Origin: Caldilineaceae bacterium
GTDB taxonomy: Bacteria > Chloroflexota > Anaerolineae > Caldilineales > Caldilineaceae
Assembly (NCBI GenBank): GCA_020846635.1
Contig: JADLDO010000061.1
Coordinates: forward strand, 1-41,381
Direction of reading: 5' to 3'
Length of the DNA stretch: 41,381 nucleotides
In this document: positions 1 to 8,880 of the stretch, piece by piece
How the letters are laid out: each line of letters starts with the position of its first letter
Position numbering within the stretch: the stretch's first letter is position 1
Translations under genes and position numbers: made by a program
The notes under the pieces: model-generated
What the model was told of the DNA's origin: nothing
Database searches by the model: none
The model's input: only the letters and a program-made list of their open reading frames with translations

Positions 1-48
1 GGCTCCGGCTGGGCCCCCACCGCGGCCCACGACCAGTGATGTACAGCT

Positions 49-1260
49 TTACAGAGCGACTGCTGCGCCGGCGTGCGCCCAAAGATGGGCGTACTTCAGC
101 CCGGAGCCGGTGTTGAACAACACGACCTTTTCGTCGGGCTTGATCCACCCTTGTTCGATGAGGTGGACTTGGGCGGCGAGACAGGCCGCGCCTTCGGGCG
201 CGGGAAAGATGCCGGTATGCTTGCCCATTACCTGGGCGTAGTCGAGCATCTCTTGATCGCTGACGGCAAGCGCAGTGCCGCTGCTTTGGCGCAGCGCGGC
301 AAGGATGAGGAAGTCGCCAACCGCAGCGGGAACGCGCAAGCCATCCGCAATGGTTTTGGCTCCCTGCCAGGGTTCGGCAAATTCATCCTCTTGGACAAAG
401 GCGCGCACCATCGGCGCGCAGCCTTCGCTTTGCACCGTGACCATGCGCGGGCGCTGCGATCCGATTAGGCCCATTGCTTCCATTTCAGCAAAGGCCTTCC
501 ACATGCCGACAAGGCCAGTGCCGCCGCCCGTGGGGTAGATGATGACATCGGGCAGCGTCCAATCCATCTGCTCCGCCAGTTCGTAGCCCATTGTTTTCTT
601 GCCTTCGATGCGATAGGGCTCGCGCAGCGTGCTGACATCGAACCAGCCGTATTGGGCCACGCCCTCGCGCACCTTGACGCCACAGTCGGTGATCAAACCG
701 TTGACCAACGTGACGGTCGCGCCCAACTGTTCACATTCGGTGCGAAAGAGCATCGGTACATCGGCGGGCATAAAGACATGGGCGGGCAGACCCGCCGCGG
801 CGGCGTAGGCGCTCATGGCTCCGGCAGCATTGCCCGCGCTGGGGATCGCCACTTCTTTGGCTCCCAATTCATAGGCGCGGCTGACGGCAACGCTCAACCC
901 GCGCGCTTTGAAACTGCCCGTGGGGTTGAGTCCCTCATCCTTGATGTAGGTTTGGGGACAGCCGATCACAGTGCCGAGCCGCTGCGCCTGCACCAGCGGG
1001 GTATAGCCTTCGCCCAAGTTGAGCACGTTCTCACGATTCTGAACGGGAAGCACTTCGGCATAGCGCCACAATGATTGTGGGCGCTTGCGGAGTGCTTCGG
1101 GTGTCATCGTCAGTGCGGCGGCGTCCAGGTCATAACGAGCCAAGAGCGGCTTGCTGCACGCTGGGCAGAGGTTCATCAAGCGGTCGGCGGGATAGGTCGC
1201 GCCACAACGTCCACATTCGAGATGGGTTAGGGTTGAGCCGGTATTTGGTCTTGAATTCAT
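49..1260 (-). CDS. thrC: Threonine synthase (PLP-dependent)
   Basis: This 403-residue protein should convert O-phosphohomoserine to threonine in the cytoplasm. Four cysteines (C16, C19, C32, C35) form a zinc-ribbon-like N-terminus, as in one common bacterial subgroup. The PLP lysine is K118 in NPTGSFKARG. A glycine-rich phosphate-binding stretch (PTGGGTGLVG) and a C-terminal NTGSGLKY follow, both typical of the threonine synthase/cysteate synthase fold. The ATG lies 5 nt after the stop of the upstream dehydrogenase gene, so the two are probably co-transcribed. A cysteate synthase or a threonine-synthase-like paralogue cannot be excluded from sequence alone, but threonine synthase is the best match. 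The gene is complete; only 48 nt of the window lie beyond its stop. Confidence 0.92.
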   Translation of the reverse strand: MNSRPNTGSTLTHLECGRCGATYPADRLMNLCPACSKPLLARYDLDAAALTMTPEALRKRPQSLWRYAEVLPVQNRENVLNLGEGYTPLVQAQRLGTVIGCPQTYIKDEGLNPTGSFKARGLSVAVSRAYELGAKEVAIPSAGNAAGAMSAYAAAAGLPAHVFMPADVPMLFRTECEQLGATVTLVNGLITDCGVKVREGVAQYGWFDVSTLREPYRIEGKKTMGYELAEQMDWTLPDVIIYPTGGGTGLVGMWKAFAEMEAMGLIGSQRPRMVTVQSEGCAPMVRAFVQEDEFAEPWQGAKTIADGLRVPAAVGDFLILAALRQSSGTALAVSDQEMLDYAQVMGKHTGIFPAPEGAACLAAQVHLIEQGWIKPDEKVVLFNTGSGLKYAHLWAHAGAAVAL

Positions 1261-1265
1261 AGTGA

Positions 1266-2702
1266 TTAGAGACCCACGCTGATGTACTTGACTTCCATAT
1301 AGGAGTGGATGCCCTCATAGCCGCCTTCGCGGTTCATGCCGCTCTCTTTCCACCCGCCAAAGGGGGCTTGGGGAACGGTGGGTACGGCGTCATTGAGGCC
1401 GACAATGCCATATTCCAGGGCCTCGGTCACGCGCAGCGCAGTGGAAATGTCACGCACCAACGCATAGGCTGCCAAGCCATAGTCCGTGTTGTTGGCCGCG
1501 GCAATGACCTCTTCCTCGCTGTCAAATGGGATCAGGGGGAGAACAGGGCCAAAGACCTCTTCGCAGGTGAGGCGCATATTGGGCTTGATGTTGGTCAACA
1601 CCGTGGGGGCATAGTAATAGCCCTTGTCATACTCGCCGCCCGCGAGCCGTTTGCCGCCCGTCAACACTTTGGCCCCCTTGCCAACGGCATCATCGACAAA
1701 GGCCGCCACGCCGTCGAGCTGGTCTTGGTCAAAGAGTGGCCCCATTTCATTGCCCTCTTGCAAGCCGTTGCCCACCTTCATGGCGGCGACGCGGGCTGTG
1801 ACCTTCTCGGTAAAGGTGTCGAAGATGTCGCGATGCACATAGAAGCGGGTGGGCGCGATGCAGCTTTGACCGGCGTTGCGGAACTTGGCAACGACGCTCT
1901 GCTCCACCGCTTGATCAAGCGCAACATCGGGAAAGACGAGCAGAGGCGCGTGTCCCCCTAATTCCAGCGAGATCTTGGTGATGCGTTCGCCCGCTTTTTG
2001 CATGAGCTGCTTGCCGGTGGCGGTACTGCCGGTGAAGGTCAGTTTGCGACAGGCGGGATGCTCCAACATGGCAGTGGTGACTTTGCCCGCGCTGCCGGTA
2101 ATGAGGTTGACCACGCCAGAGGGGAAGCCCGCGTCATGCAGACATTCAAAGAGCAGCATAGAACTGAGCGGCGTCTGGGTGGCAGGACGGCTGACAATGG
2201 TACAGCCCGCGGCGAGCGCGCCGCCCAATTTGCGGCACATGAGGTTGATGGGGAAATTCCAGGGATTGACGGCGACGACAACGCCCAATGGCTGGTGGAG
2301 GACCCAATGGCGCTTGTGACCGTAATGGCTGGGGATCATCCGCCCATAGACGCGCTTGCCTTCTTCGGCAAACCACTCAAACCACATGGCACAGCCGATG
2401 GTTTCGGCCATTGATTCGGCAAAGGTCTTGCCATTTTCCTCGGTCAGCACGCGCGATATTTCTTTGGCACGTTCACGGATGAGCGCGGCGGCTTTGTCTA
2501 AGTGCCCGCCACGCTCATAGGCGGTTTGTGCCTTCCAGCCGGGGAAGGCCGCTGCGGCTGCGTCCATCGCCGCCAGGGCATCGGAGACTTCGCCATAGGC
2601 CGGCGTGGCGACCACCGCGCCGGTGGCAGGGTTTTCCACATCGACTGTTTTTCCGGCAGCGCCATCGCGCCATTCACCGTTGATATAGAGTTGGTAGGGC
2701 AT
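1266..2702 (-). CDS. gabD: NAD(P)-dependent succinate-semialdehyde-type aldehyde dehydrogenase
   Basis: A complete 478-residue aldehyde dehydrogenase. Visible motifs are the substrate/cofactor asparagine in NPWNFP (about 146-151), the Rossmann segment FTGSTATGKQL (223-233), the general base E247 in LELGGHAP and the catalytic C281 in FRNAGQSCIAP. The length and the order of these motifs fit the succinate-semialdehyde dehydrogenase branch, which oxidises succinate semialdehyde to succinate. The usual lysine of the KPA...TP cofactor motif is replaced by arginine (SRPATQTP), so cofactor preference is uncertain. The ATG is preceded by GAGG at about 7 nt spacing. A perfect 13-bp tandem duplication lies just upstream (2714-2739). 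It is followed at 5 nt by thrC. The exact aldehyde is not proven. Confidence 0.88.
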   Translation of the reverse strand: MPYQLYINGEWRDGAAGKTVDVENPATGAVVATPAYGEVSDALAAMDAAAAAFPGWKAQTAYERGGHLDKAAALIRERAKEISRVLTEENGKTFAESMAETIGCAMWFEWFAEEGKRVYGRMIPSHYGHKRHWVLHQPLGVVVAVNPWNFPINLMCRKLGGALAAGCTIVSRPATQTPLSSMLLFECLHDAGFPSGVVNLITGSAGKVTTAMLEHPACRKLTFTGSTATGKQLMQKAGERITKISLELGGHAPLLVFPDVALDQAVEQSVVAKFRNAGQSCIAPTRFYVHRDIFDTFTEKVTARVAAMKVGNGLQEGNEMGPLFDQDQLDGVAAFVDDAVGKGAKVLTGGKRLAGGEYDKGYYYAPTVLTNIKPNMRLTCEEVFGPVLPLIPFDSEEEVIAAANNTDYGLAAYALVRDISTALRVTEALEYGIVGLNDAVPTVPQAPFGGWKESGMNREGGYEGIHSYMEVKYISVGL

Positions 2703-2713
2703 GATTTACCTCA

Positions 2714-2739
2714 ATGTGACTAGAGTATGTGACTAGAGT
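2714..2739. repeat. Perfect 13-bp tandem duplication upstream of the aldehyde dehydrogenase gene
   Basis: The unit ATGTGACTAGAGT occurs twice back to back (2714-2726 and 2727-2739). It ends 12 nt before the dehydrogenase start codon, in the only non-coding gap of this minus-strand cluster. It could be a direct-repeat binding site or a recent slippage duplication. Confidence 0.85.
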
Positions 2740-2784
2740 AACAATAGGATGAAAGAACAACTCTTCAAAAGCGTTTCAAACAAT

Positions 2785-3537
2785 CTAGGGGTTCTCGCGA
2801 CCGACCACGTAGAGCCAATCATTGCGTTGGTGGACAAAGCCAAGCTTTTGGGCGACGCGCCAACTGCTACGATTATCGGTGGATGTTGACCAGCTTGGTA
2901 TGCGTCCACGCGCCATGATGTCGAGACAGAGTTCATAGGAACAGGCTGTGCTAAGACCTTCGCCTTGATAGCCTGGTTCGGTTGTCACGCCGATTTCTTC
3001 ATATTCAGCGCCAAGAAGGAAGGTGCAAGCTACCGAGGCCAATCTACCATCGACCCAGGCCCCCCAACCATAGCCGCTTTGGGCCAGCGCAGGCCCACCG
3101 CCCCATGTCCTCGCTACCCAAATCGATTCGGCACTGAGCATGTTCAGATCATTAGCGTCGTCGAAAGAGAAGCGGCGCAGTTCCGCCGCAACCGGCGCAG
3201 GTTTGGCAGGTGGACCGGAGAGCGTGCCGATGAGGCGCGGCCACCGGATCAGCGTTGGGAAGGCGCTCTCCAGCACCGGGAGGAATGTTGCGGGCGCGGC
3301 GACATATCCGGCGAGGGTCTGCGCCAGTTCGCTGGGTTCCAGCGCCGCAGGATCGCCAACCATGAGGATGTTATCGGATGCTTCCACCACCACGACTTGC
3401 ACGTTAGGCCAGCGATCCACCCAAGCGTGGCCCAGACCTGTGCGTAGAAAGTGGGCAGCAATCGTGGATGGACCGGGCGTTTCCGGTCGGAACCAGGAGC
3501 CAAGCATCTCCAGTTGGGCGCGGCTAATTTCGATCAT
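2785..3537 (-). CDS. GNAT-family N-acetyltransferase
   Basis: A 250-residue cytoplasmic protein with a C-terminal GNAT fold (roughly residues 130-245). The acetyl-CoA pyrophosphate loop is visible as GYQGEGLS near residue 190, preceded by the beta-strand segment EEIGVTTEP. A late conserved segment, SWRVAQKLGF, is typical of GNAT motif B (asparagine/tyrosine region). The N-terminal half (about 1-125) is not recognisable beyond being soluble and probably belongs to the same two-lobed acetyltransferase class. The substrate is unknown. It lies upstream of the dehydrogenase/thrC pair on the same strand, separated by an 82-nt gap, so shared transcription is possible but not certain. Confidence 0.72.
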   Translation of the reverse strand: MIEISRAQLEMLGSWFRPETPGPSTIAAHFLRTGLGHAWVDRWPNVQVVVVEASDNILMVGDPAALEPSELAQTLAGYVAAPATFLPVLESAFPTLIRWPRLIGTLSGPPAKPAPVAAELRRFSFDDANDLNMLSAESIWVARTWGGGPALAQSGYGWGAWVDGRLASVACTFLLGAEYEEIGVTTEPGYQGEGLSTACSYELCLDIMARGRIPSWSTSTDNRSSWRVAQKLGFVHQRNDWLYVVGRENP

Positions 3538-3661
3538 GATAGATAATCATACTCGATTGTTGTAAACAGGGGAAAGGAATCGCACCTGTTGAATGCGGGG
3601 CGGCATGATGAAAACCTCGATTTTGCAGCGATAGGCGAGGGTGCGATGCCCGTTTCACGGC

Positions 3662-3690
3662 TTGAGCCATAGAGCCGTCTGTGATACGCT
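3662..3690 (+). promoter_or_regulatory. Candidate extended -10 promoter for plsY
   Basis: TTGAGC (3662-3667), a 17-nt spacer and TACGCT (3685-3690), preceded by an extended -10 TGA. The predicted start of transcription falls on or next to the plsY ATG at 3698. The boxes are only moderate matches to consensus. Confidence 0.35.
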
Positions 3691-3697
3691 TACAGCA

Positions 3698-4303
3698 ATG
3701 ACACAATTCCTCATACCAATCCTGGTCGTAACCCTGGTCAGCTATGGCCTAGGTTGTTTCTCAACAGCCTATTACCTTGTGCGCTGGCGAACGGGCCAAG
3801 ATATTCGCACGTTAGGCACCGGCACTGCGGGTGCGCGTAATGTTGGACGATTCTTGGGCAAAAGTGGCTTTGCGCTCACCTTCTTGGGCGATGCCTTGAA
3901 GGGAGCGTTAGCGGTTGGGCTGGCACGTTGGGCAGGCTTGCCTGACATTGGGTTGGTGGCTGCCATGTTGGCTGTGGTGGCGGGGCATCTGTGGCCTGTG
4001 CAGTTGGGGGGACATGGCGGCAAGGGTGCTTCAACGGGATTGGGCGCGATTCTGGCGCTCAATTTGTGGTTGGGGCTGATCACCGTAGGTATCGCGCTGC
4101 TCTTGTTGGCGATCCTGCGTAGCTTTACGCGCGCGGGGATGATTGCCACTGCACTGACACCGCTGACGGCATGGTATCTGGGATTGGACACTGTGCTGGT
4201 TGTGGGCGTGATTGTGCTGATCCTGTTACTGCTGTTTGCCCATCGAGACAACGTGATGGCGCAACGTTCACCCTCAGCGCCAATAGAGCCTCGAACACCC
4301 TAG
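3698..4303 (+). CDS. plsY: Acyl-phosphate:glycerol-3-phosphate acyltransferase PlsY
   Basis: A 201-residue polytopic membrane protein that should acylate glycerol-3-phosphate from acyl-phosphate, the first step of phospholipid synthesis. Hallmark cytoplasmic loops are present: GTGTAGARNVGR (the family GSGNxGATNxxR motif, slightly altered) and GGHGGKGAST (family GGKGVAT). Several hydrophobic segments surround them, and the last one (VLVVGVIVLILLLLFAHR) ends in a basic tail. An upstream in-frame ATG at 3641 would add 19 hydrophilic residues atypical of the family, so the ATG at 3698 is preferred. That ATG has no Shine-Dalgarno sequence, and a promoter-like pair ends 7 nt before it, so the mRNA may be leaderless. 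An alternative call is a distant PlsY paralogue. Confidence 0.85.
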   Translation: MTQFLIPILVVTLVSYGLGCFSTAYYLVRWRTGQDIRTLGTGTAGARNVGRFLGKSGFALTFLGDALKGALAVGLARWAGLPDIGLVAAMLAVVAGHLWPVQLGGHGGKGASTGLGAILALNLWLGLITVGIALLLLAILRSFTRAGMIATALTPLTAWYLGLDTVLVVGVIVLILLLLFAHRDNVMAQRSPSAPIEPRTP

Positions 4304-4398
4304 TACACTTCAAGAAAGAACAATTTCAAGAGACTAACCACACAGACCTCTCATGAGTCAACTTAGGGGCATGTAGGGGAGATGTTGGGAAGGGGAGC

Positions 4399-6135
4399 GT
4401 GTTTGTGTATAGTTTCAAATTTGCTGACGCGGATGCTGAAATTGAGCAAATTCATCGTTTGAACTATGTTGCGTTTGTCGAAGAGATTCCGCAGCATGCG
4501 CCAAACCCGGAACGGCGACTGATCGATCAATTTCACCCGGAAAATACCTATGCGATTGGACTGGAGGAGGACGAGGTTGTAGCGATGCTGGCGCTGCGAT
4601 CACAGCGTCCGTTCTCGTTGGATAAGAAGTTGACCGAACTGGATACGTATCTGCCGCCCCATCGTTCGCTCTGCGAGATCCGGCTGCTCTATGTCCAGCC
4701 GGCGCACCGCAACGGCAAGATCATGAAGGGGCTGATGGAGATGGTGGCGGTCTATGCCGTGATGCATGGGCATGACCTGGCGTTGATTTCGGGCACGACG
4801 CGCCAACAGCGTTTTTACAAGCACCTGGGCTTTGTGCCATTTGGCCCGCTGGTCGGGAGTGGCGAGGCGCGCTTTCAACCGATGTTCCTCACCGTCAACG
4901 CGGCCATGCGCCAGGCCCCGTGGGTACAAGCGCTGCAAGGCGAGCCGGGTGACGCGACGATGTACAATACGTACAATGCCAGCACCGGTGAGAATATAGC
5001 CGGCGAGCGCGACGTCAGTGAGAGCAGCGTGCAAAAGCAGGCAGCGGATCCACCGTTGACAATCTATGATCCACCTGTCAACTATCTGCCGGGGCCGGTC
5101 AATATCCCGCCTGCGGTGATGGCGGCGATGGGCCAACCGATGATCTCGCATCGCAGCGGGAAGTTCTTAGAGGATGTGGCAAGCTTGCAGGCGCGCTTGT
5201 GTGCAATGGTCGGCGCGCGCCATGCGGAGTTCCTCTTTGGCAGCGGCACGCTGGCGAATGAGGCAGTCGCCGGGCAGCTTTCGCTGCTGGAAGGGCGCGG
5301 GCTGGTTCTGATCAATGGCGAATTTGGACAGCGGCTCGCGGATATGGCGCAGCGGTGGCGGCTGCGCTTTGAATCCTATGCGGTGGCCTGGGGCGACACA
5401 TTTGATTTGACTGAAGTTGACGCTTGTCTTGCCGCAGACCCGTCCATCGGTTGGGTTTGGGCCGTTCACAGCGAGACTTCCACCGGGGTGATCAATGATC
5501 TGCCTGGGTTGGCTGCCTTGTGCCGGAGTCGTGGGGTCAAGCTGTGCGCTGACTGTATTAGCTCGCTTGGCGTGGTAGACCTTGCCCTCGGCGATCTCTA
5601 TTTGGCCTCTGCGACCAGTGGCAAGGCTTTGGGTGCGGTGGCGGGATTGGCGCTGGTCTTTCACAATACGACGTTGGCTCCAGCGCCAGAGCGATTGCCC
5701 TCTTATTTGGATTTGGGCAGCTATCGCCAAGCAAAGGGCATTCCCTTCACCATGAACACCAATTTGGTCTATGCCCTAGCCCTTGCGCTTGACATCTTTG
5801 GGCCGCGCACCTATGGCCTGATGGCACACCACGGCAGCGAGTTGCGCGCGGCGTTACGCAAACTTGGGCTGTGGGTACTCGCCTCAGAGGAGGTGTCGTC
5901 GCCTGCGGTGACGACGATTGTGCTGCCACCGGAGGTTTCATCGGTCGAAGTGGGTGATGGACTGGCGGCACACGGCTTTATGGTGAGCTATCAGAGCCGC
6001 TACCTGGCGGAGCGCAACTGGATCCAGATTTGCTTGATGGGTGATTACCGGGTGGATGCGCTGCCCGATCTCCTGCGCGTGCTTGGGCATCTGACGGCAC
6101 GCTCGCGCGCAGTGCCAGAGCAGGTAGCAGCGTGA
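4399..6135 (+). CDS. Fusion protein: N-terminal GNAT acyltransferase-like domain plus C-terminal class-V aminotransferase
   Basis: A 578-residue fusion. Residues about 1-170 resemble GNAT/N-acyl-amino-acid-synthase-type folds (IRLLYVQPAHRNGKIMKGL at 94-112, FYKHLGFVPFGP at 139-150). Residues about 175-220 form a hydrophilic linker. Residues about 222-570 are a class-V PLP aminotransferase of the alanine-glyoxylate / serine-pyruvate / 2-aminoethylphosphonate type: NYLPGPVNIPPAVMAAM, HRSGKF, GSGTLANE, the aspartate of CADCISSLG, and the PLP lysine K409 in ATSGKALG. Both halves look complete. The start is GTG at 4399 after GGGAAGGGGAG. The stop overlaps the arfB start by 4 nt (GTGA), so translation is coupled. 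A plausible role is making an amino compound and acylating it, but the substrates are unknown. Confidence 0.85.
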   Translation: MFVYSFKFADADAEIEQIHRLNYVAFVEEIPQHAPNPERRLIDQFHPENTYAIGLEEDEVVAMLALRSQRPFSLDKKLTELDTYLPPHRSLCEIRLLYVQPAHRNGKIMKGLMEMVAVYAVMHGHDLALISGTTRQQRFYKHLGFVPFGPLVGSGEARFQPMFLTVNAAMRQAPWVQALQGEPGDATMYNTYNASTGENIAGERDVSESSVQKQAADPPLTIYDPPVNYLPGPVNIPPAVMAAMGQPMISHRSGKFLEDVASLQARLCAMVGARHAEFLFGSGTLANEAVAGQLSLLEGRGLVLINGEFGQRLADMAQRWRLRFESYAVAWGDTFDLTEVDACLAADPSIGWVWAVHSETSTGVINDLPGLAALCRSRGVKLCADCISSLGVVDLALGDLYLASATSGKALGAVAGLALVFHNTTLAPAPERLPSYLDLGSYRQAKGIPFTMNTNLVYALALALDIFGPRTYGLMAHHGSELRAALRKLGLWVLASEEVSSPAVTTIVLPPEVSSVEVGDGLAAHGFMVSYQSRYLAERNWIQICLMGDYRVDALPDLLRVLGHLTARSRAVPEQVAA

Positions 6136-6557
6136 TCCATGTGGCGCCAGGAATTGACCTGGACGAAAGCGAATTGGCGTTCGAGTTTGTGCGCGCTTCG
6201 GGGCCGGGCGGGCAAAATGTCAATAAGGTAGCGACGGCGGTACAGTTGCGCTTTGATGCAGCCCATTCGCCCTCCTTGCCGGAAGATGTGCGGGCGCGGC
6301 TGATCAAGCTGGCGGGGCAGCGGGTGACGGATGAGGGTCTGTTGATCATCGACTCGCGCGCCACACGCTCGCAGACACGGAACCGCGAGGCTGCGGTGGA
6401 GCAGTTGGTCGACCTGATCCGCCAAGCAGCGATCCGTCCCAAGAGCCGGCGTAAAACGCGGCCAACCGCTGCATCGCAACAAGAGCGCATGGAGCGCAAG
6501 GCAAAGCGCAGCCGCACCAAGTCGCTGCGGCGACCTGTGCGGCACGATGATGAGTAG
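6132..6557 (+). CDS. arfB: Alternative ribosome-rescue peptidyl-tRNA hydrolase ArfB
   Basis: A 141-residue release-factor-like protein that frees stalled ribosomes by hydrolysing peptidyl-tRNA in the P site. The catalytic GGQ lies in RASGPGGQNVNKVATAVQLR near residues 22-41. The C-terminus from about residue 100 is a long basic tail rich in Arg and Lys, which in ArfB enters the empty mRNA channel. There is no codon-recognition domain, and the length fits the family (about 140). The GTG start overlaps the upstream stop codon (GTGA), so it is translated from the same message as the GNAT/aminotransferase fusion. The pairing is probably fortuitous in function. Confidence 0.92.
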   Translation: MIHVAPGIDLDESELAFEFVRASGPGGQNVNKVATAVQLRFDAAHSPSLPEDVRARLIKLAGQRVTDEGLLIIDSRATRSQTRNREAAVEQLVDLIRQAAIRPKSRRKTRPTAASQQERMERKAKRSRTKSLRRPVRHDDE

Positions 6558-6584
6558 CACAGGGGAGTAGTCAGGAGGTGATGG

Positions 6585-7586
6585 TCAATTCCATGCTAAA
6601 CGGCTGCGGGTGGCCCAGTAGGTTTGAGGGGATTCGGCGAGGCTGTTCAATTCTTCCCAATCGGCGGGTGTTAGGGCTATCTGCAAAGCGGCAAGATTCG
6701 ATTGTAGCTGTTTGGGGGTGGCTGCGCCGCTGAGGGTTACGTCTGCCCAGGGTTGGGCCAGGGCCGCGGCCAATGCTAGGGCGTCGATGGTGGCGGCGTG
6801 GCGCTTGGCGATGGCAGTAAGGCGAGCAAGTTGTGGCGCGAAGCCCGGTTCCTGGTTGCGAGTGGTCAGGCGACCATTGGCAAAGACCTCCTTGATGATG
6901 ACCCCAAGCCCTCTCTCGCGTGCGCTTTGCAGCATGGGGCCGCATGAGGGTTCGAGCAGGTTCCAGGTCGCTTGGACTGTGTCAAAGAGACGCAGACCCT
7001 CTATGGTAACTTCGAGCGCGACAGCCAGCACTTCATTTTGATTTGCCCCGCTCAAGGACAGACCAATCAGCGTGCCCCGCTGTTTGATGGCAGCCAACTC
7101 TGCCAGTACTTCGGCGCGCGATAGAACCCCACTCTCCAACGTGGCGGAGTGAATCTGGTAGAGATTGAGAAAACTCCCTAGCTCCTTTTGACTCTCTTGC
7201 CATTGGCGCTGGAGCAGCGGCAGGGTGTGATCTTTGACTTCATGCTGCTCGGCTTCCACGTTCCAGCCTGCTGTATAGGCATAGCCCCATTTTGACCCGA
7301 TCACCGGCAAATCATCTGCGTCAAAGCTGTGACCGGCAAGCCACGTCCCCAAAAATTCTTCGGCGCGGCCATAGGAGCGCGCGGCGTCGAAGTAGCGGAT
7401 GCCTGCGTCCCAGGCAAAGTCTAACATGGCATGGGTATGTGCTTGCATGGCGGCAATCGAATAGTCGCCCTGGAGGTCAGCCGCATGGCCCAGGGTGATA
7501 TAGCCCGGTCGTCCCAATGCTGCCAAGCCCATGCCGATGGGCGTCACCCTCTGTGAAGTGTGGCCCAAAGGCCGTCGCATCATCAT
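6585..7586 (-). CDS. Aldo/keto reductase
   Basis: A 333-residue NAD(P)H-dependent oxidoreductase with the (beta/alpha)8 fold. The catalytic tetrad is visible: Asp and Tyr in YFDAARSYGRAE, Lys in VIGSKWGY and His in YQIHSAT. The C-terminal cofactor region reads WADVTLSGAATPKQLQSN. It is closest in style to the D-threo-aldose 1-dehydrogenase / L-galactose-dehydrogenase-like branch. Three ATG codons lie in tandem at 7586, 7583 and 7580; AGGAG at 7596-7600 favours 7586. The open frame extends 25 codons further upstream but lacks a ribosome-binding site there. It converges on arfB with a 27-nt gap. The substrate is unknown. Confidence 0.86.
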   Translation of the reverse strand: MMMRRPLGHTSQRVTPIGMGLAALGRPGYITLGHAADLQGDYSIAAMQAHTHAMLDFAWDAGIRYFDAARSYGRAEEFLGTWLAGHSFDADDLPVIGSKWGYAYTAGWNVEAEQHEVKDHTLPLLQRQWQESQKELGSFLNLYQIHSATLESGVLSRAEVLAELAAIKQRGTLIGLSLSGANQNEVLAVALEVTIEGLRLFDTVQATWNLLEPSCGPMLQSARERGLGVIIKEVFANGRLTTRNQEPGFAPQLARLTAIAKRHAATIDALALAAALAQPWADVTLSGAATPKQLQSNLAALQIALTPADWEELNSLAESPQTYWATRSRLAWN

Positions 7587-7795
7587 CAAAATAGACTCCT
7601 GGCCGCCCGAAAAGAGGCTTTGATTTACACGAGTTGCACACTGGAGCATAGCATGGCACACTACTGCCCAGAAAAATGCCCCCGAAGCGGTCTACAGCGC
7701 AGACTCGTGCAGATCGCGTACCAATAAGATTAGCTGGATGGCTCACGCAGACTTCTCATCGCTCTCAAATTCGACAATGCACCCTGGGAGATGCC

Positions 7796-8626
7796 ATGCG
7801 CTTGGTCTATGCTCTGATCGCCAGCGGGTTGTTGATCTGTGGAGGAGCGTCCGCGCAAAAGTCTCCTCTGCCTGTACCCCATGATGCCACATCCTATGCA
7901 GGTTCCGTGAAAAAGCATTCAGGAGAAGCCGGCGTTTCTCAAGCGGGAACGGCTCCGGCTGCTGCATGGTATGTAGGCTACTCGCCGGATTCATACCTGG
8001 GCTTGCCAAGCGATCTCTTTTTTGCCCAGACCATCCAAGCGCCATTTGAGCCGCGCCAGCCACCGGCGTTGGGTGGCGAGCGCCGTATCGATGATGGGCC
8101 GATATTGATCCCTTCGAACTATGCCCCATCCCCGACACCACTCCCGACACCGCTGCCAAAGTGGGCATTGGATAGCGCGCAGTTGATCGCTTATGATCTG
8201 CCTTCGTCCTTACCGGTCACTGGGCTTGCCATGTTCTATAACCCGGAGGTGATGCAAGAGGTGTTGGCGAACCGTCTGGCAATGGGGCAACTGTCGGCTT
8301 GCAGCGAGTGTATTGGGCATGTGGCCTTGTTGCGAGCCGGCGATCTGAACCGCCATGTCTGGCTGCAATGGGCGGATGGCGTGGTGGAAGGGCCATTTCT
8401 GGTGGCGGATGTCGCCGCGCCCCACCATGTCGCGCAGTTGCTGGCACGTAATTGGGTGGTAGATGTAGATTATAGGACGGCGGCACGCCGGGGCATTATC
8501 AACCCTGTGCCAGTCACCGTATGGGCCGCGCCTCCAGCAAGCAGCCAACCAGCATCCTCCCTCTTCACGCCGCCCCATTCGTCCTTGCTGACGCCAACCG
8601 TGACGCCAATCCCAATCCAAAACTGA
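7796..8626 (+). CDS. Secreted protein with probable RlpA-like double-psi beta-barrel domain
   Basis: A 276-residue exported protein. A signal peptide is clear: MRLVYALIASGLLICGG followed by ASAQK. Residues about 20-125 are low-complexity Pro/Ser-rich linker. From about residue 135 the pattern TGLAMFYNPEV, an ACSECIG pair of cysteines, a VWLQWADG strand, FLVADVAAPHH and VDYRTAARRG follows the layout of a double-psi beta-barrel as in RlpA/expansin-like proteins. I have not confirmed the catalytic Asp, so it may be a binding rather than lytic module. The tail is Pro/Ser/Thr-rich. The start is the ATG at 7796 with GGGAG about 6 nt upstream; an in-frame start at 7676 would bury the signal peptide. 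It is divergent from the aldo/keto reductase gene. Confidence 0.6.
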   Translation: MRLVYALIASGLLICGGASAQKSPLPVPHDATSYAGSVKKHSGEAGVSQAGTAPAAAWYVGYSPDSYLGLPSDLFFAQTIQAPFEPRQPPALGGERRIDDGPILIPSNYAPSPTPLPTPLPKWALDSAQLIAYDLPSSLPVTGLAMFYNPEVMQEVLANRLAMGQLSACSECIGHVALLRAGDLNRHVWLQWADGVVEGPFLVADVAAPHHVAQLLARNWVVDVDYRTAARRGIINPVPVTVWAAPPASSQPASSLFTPPHSSLLTPTVTPIPIQN

Positions 8627-8880
8627 CTTCGTCGATCTGCGTGAGATGCGCCCGATTTTCGTAGAGGAGTTGCAGCTTAACCAGCAATCGGCTACGATAA
8701 ATGGGTACGCTTGAATGCCACTTTCCAGGGTAGACAAGCGTGATGAGCAACAGCCCAGCGCCACTCGTAGGAGTTATTGATAGATCCCATTCACCAAACG
8801 CAGGTGGGCTTCCACTCCTGTTTTCAAGAGCGGAAGCCTATGTGCTACGCAGTCTGCACAAGACGGACAAGGAGATTGTC

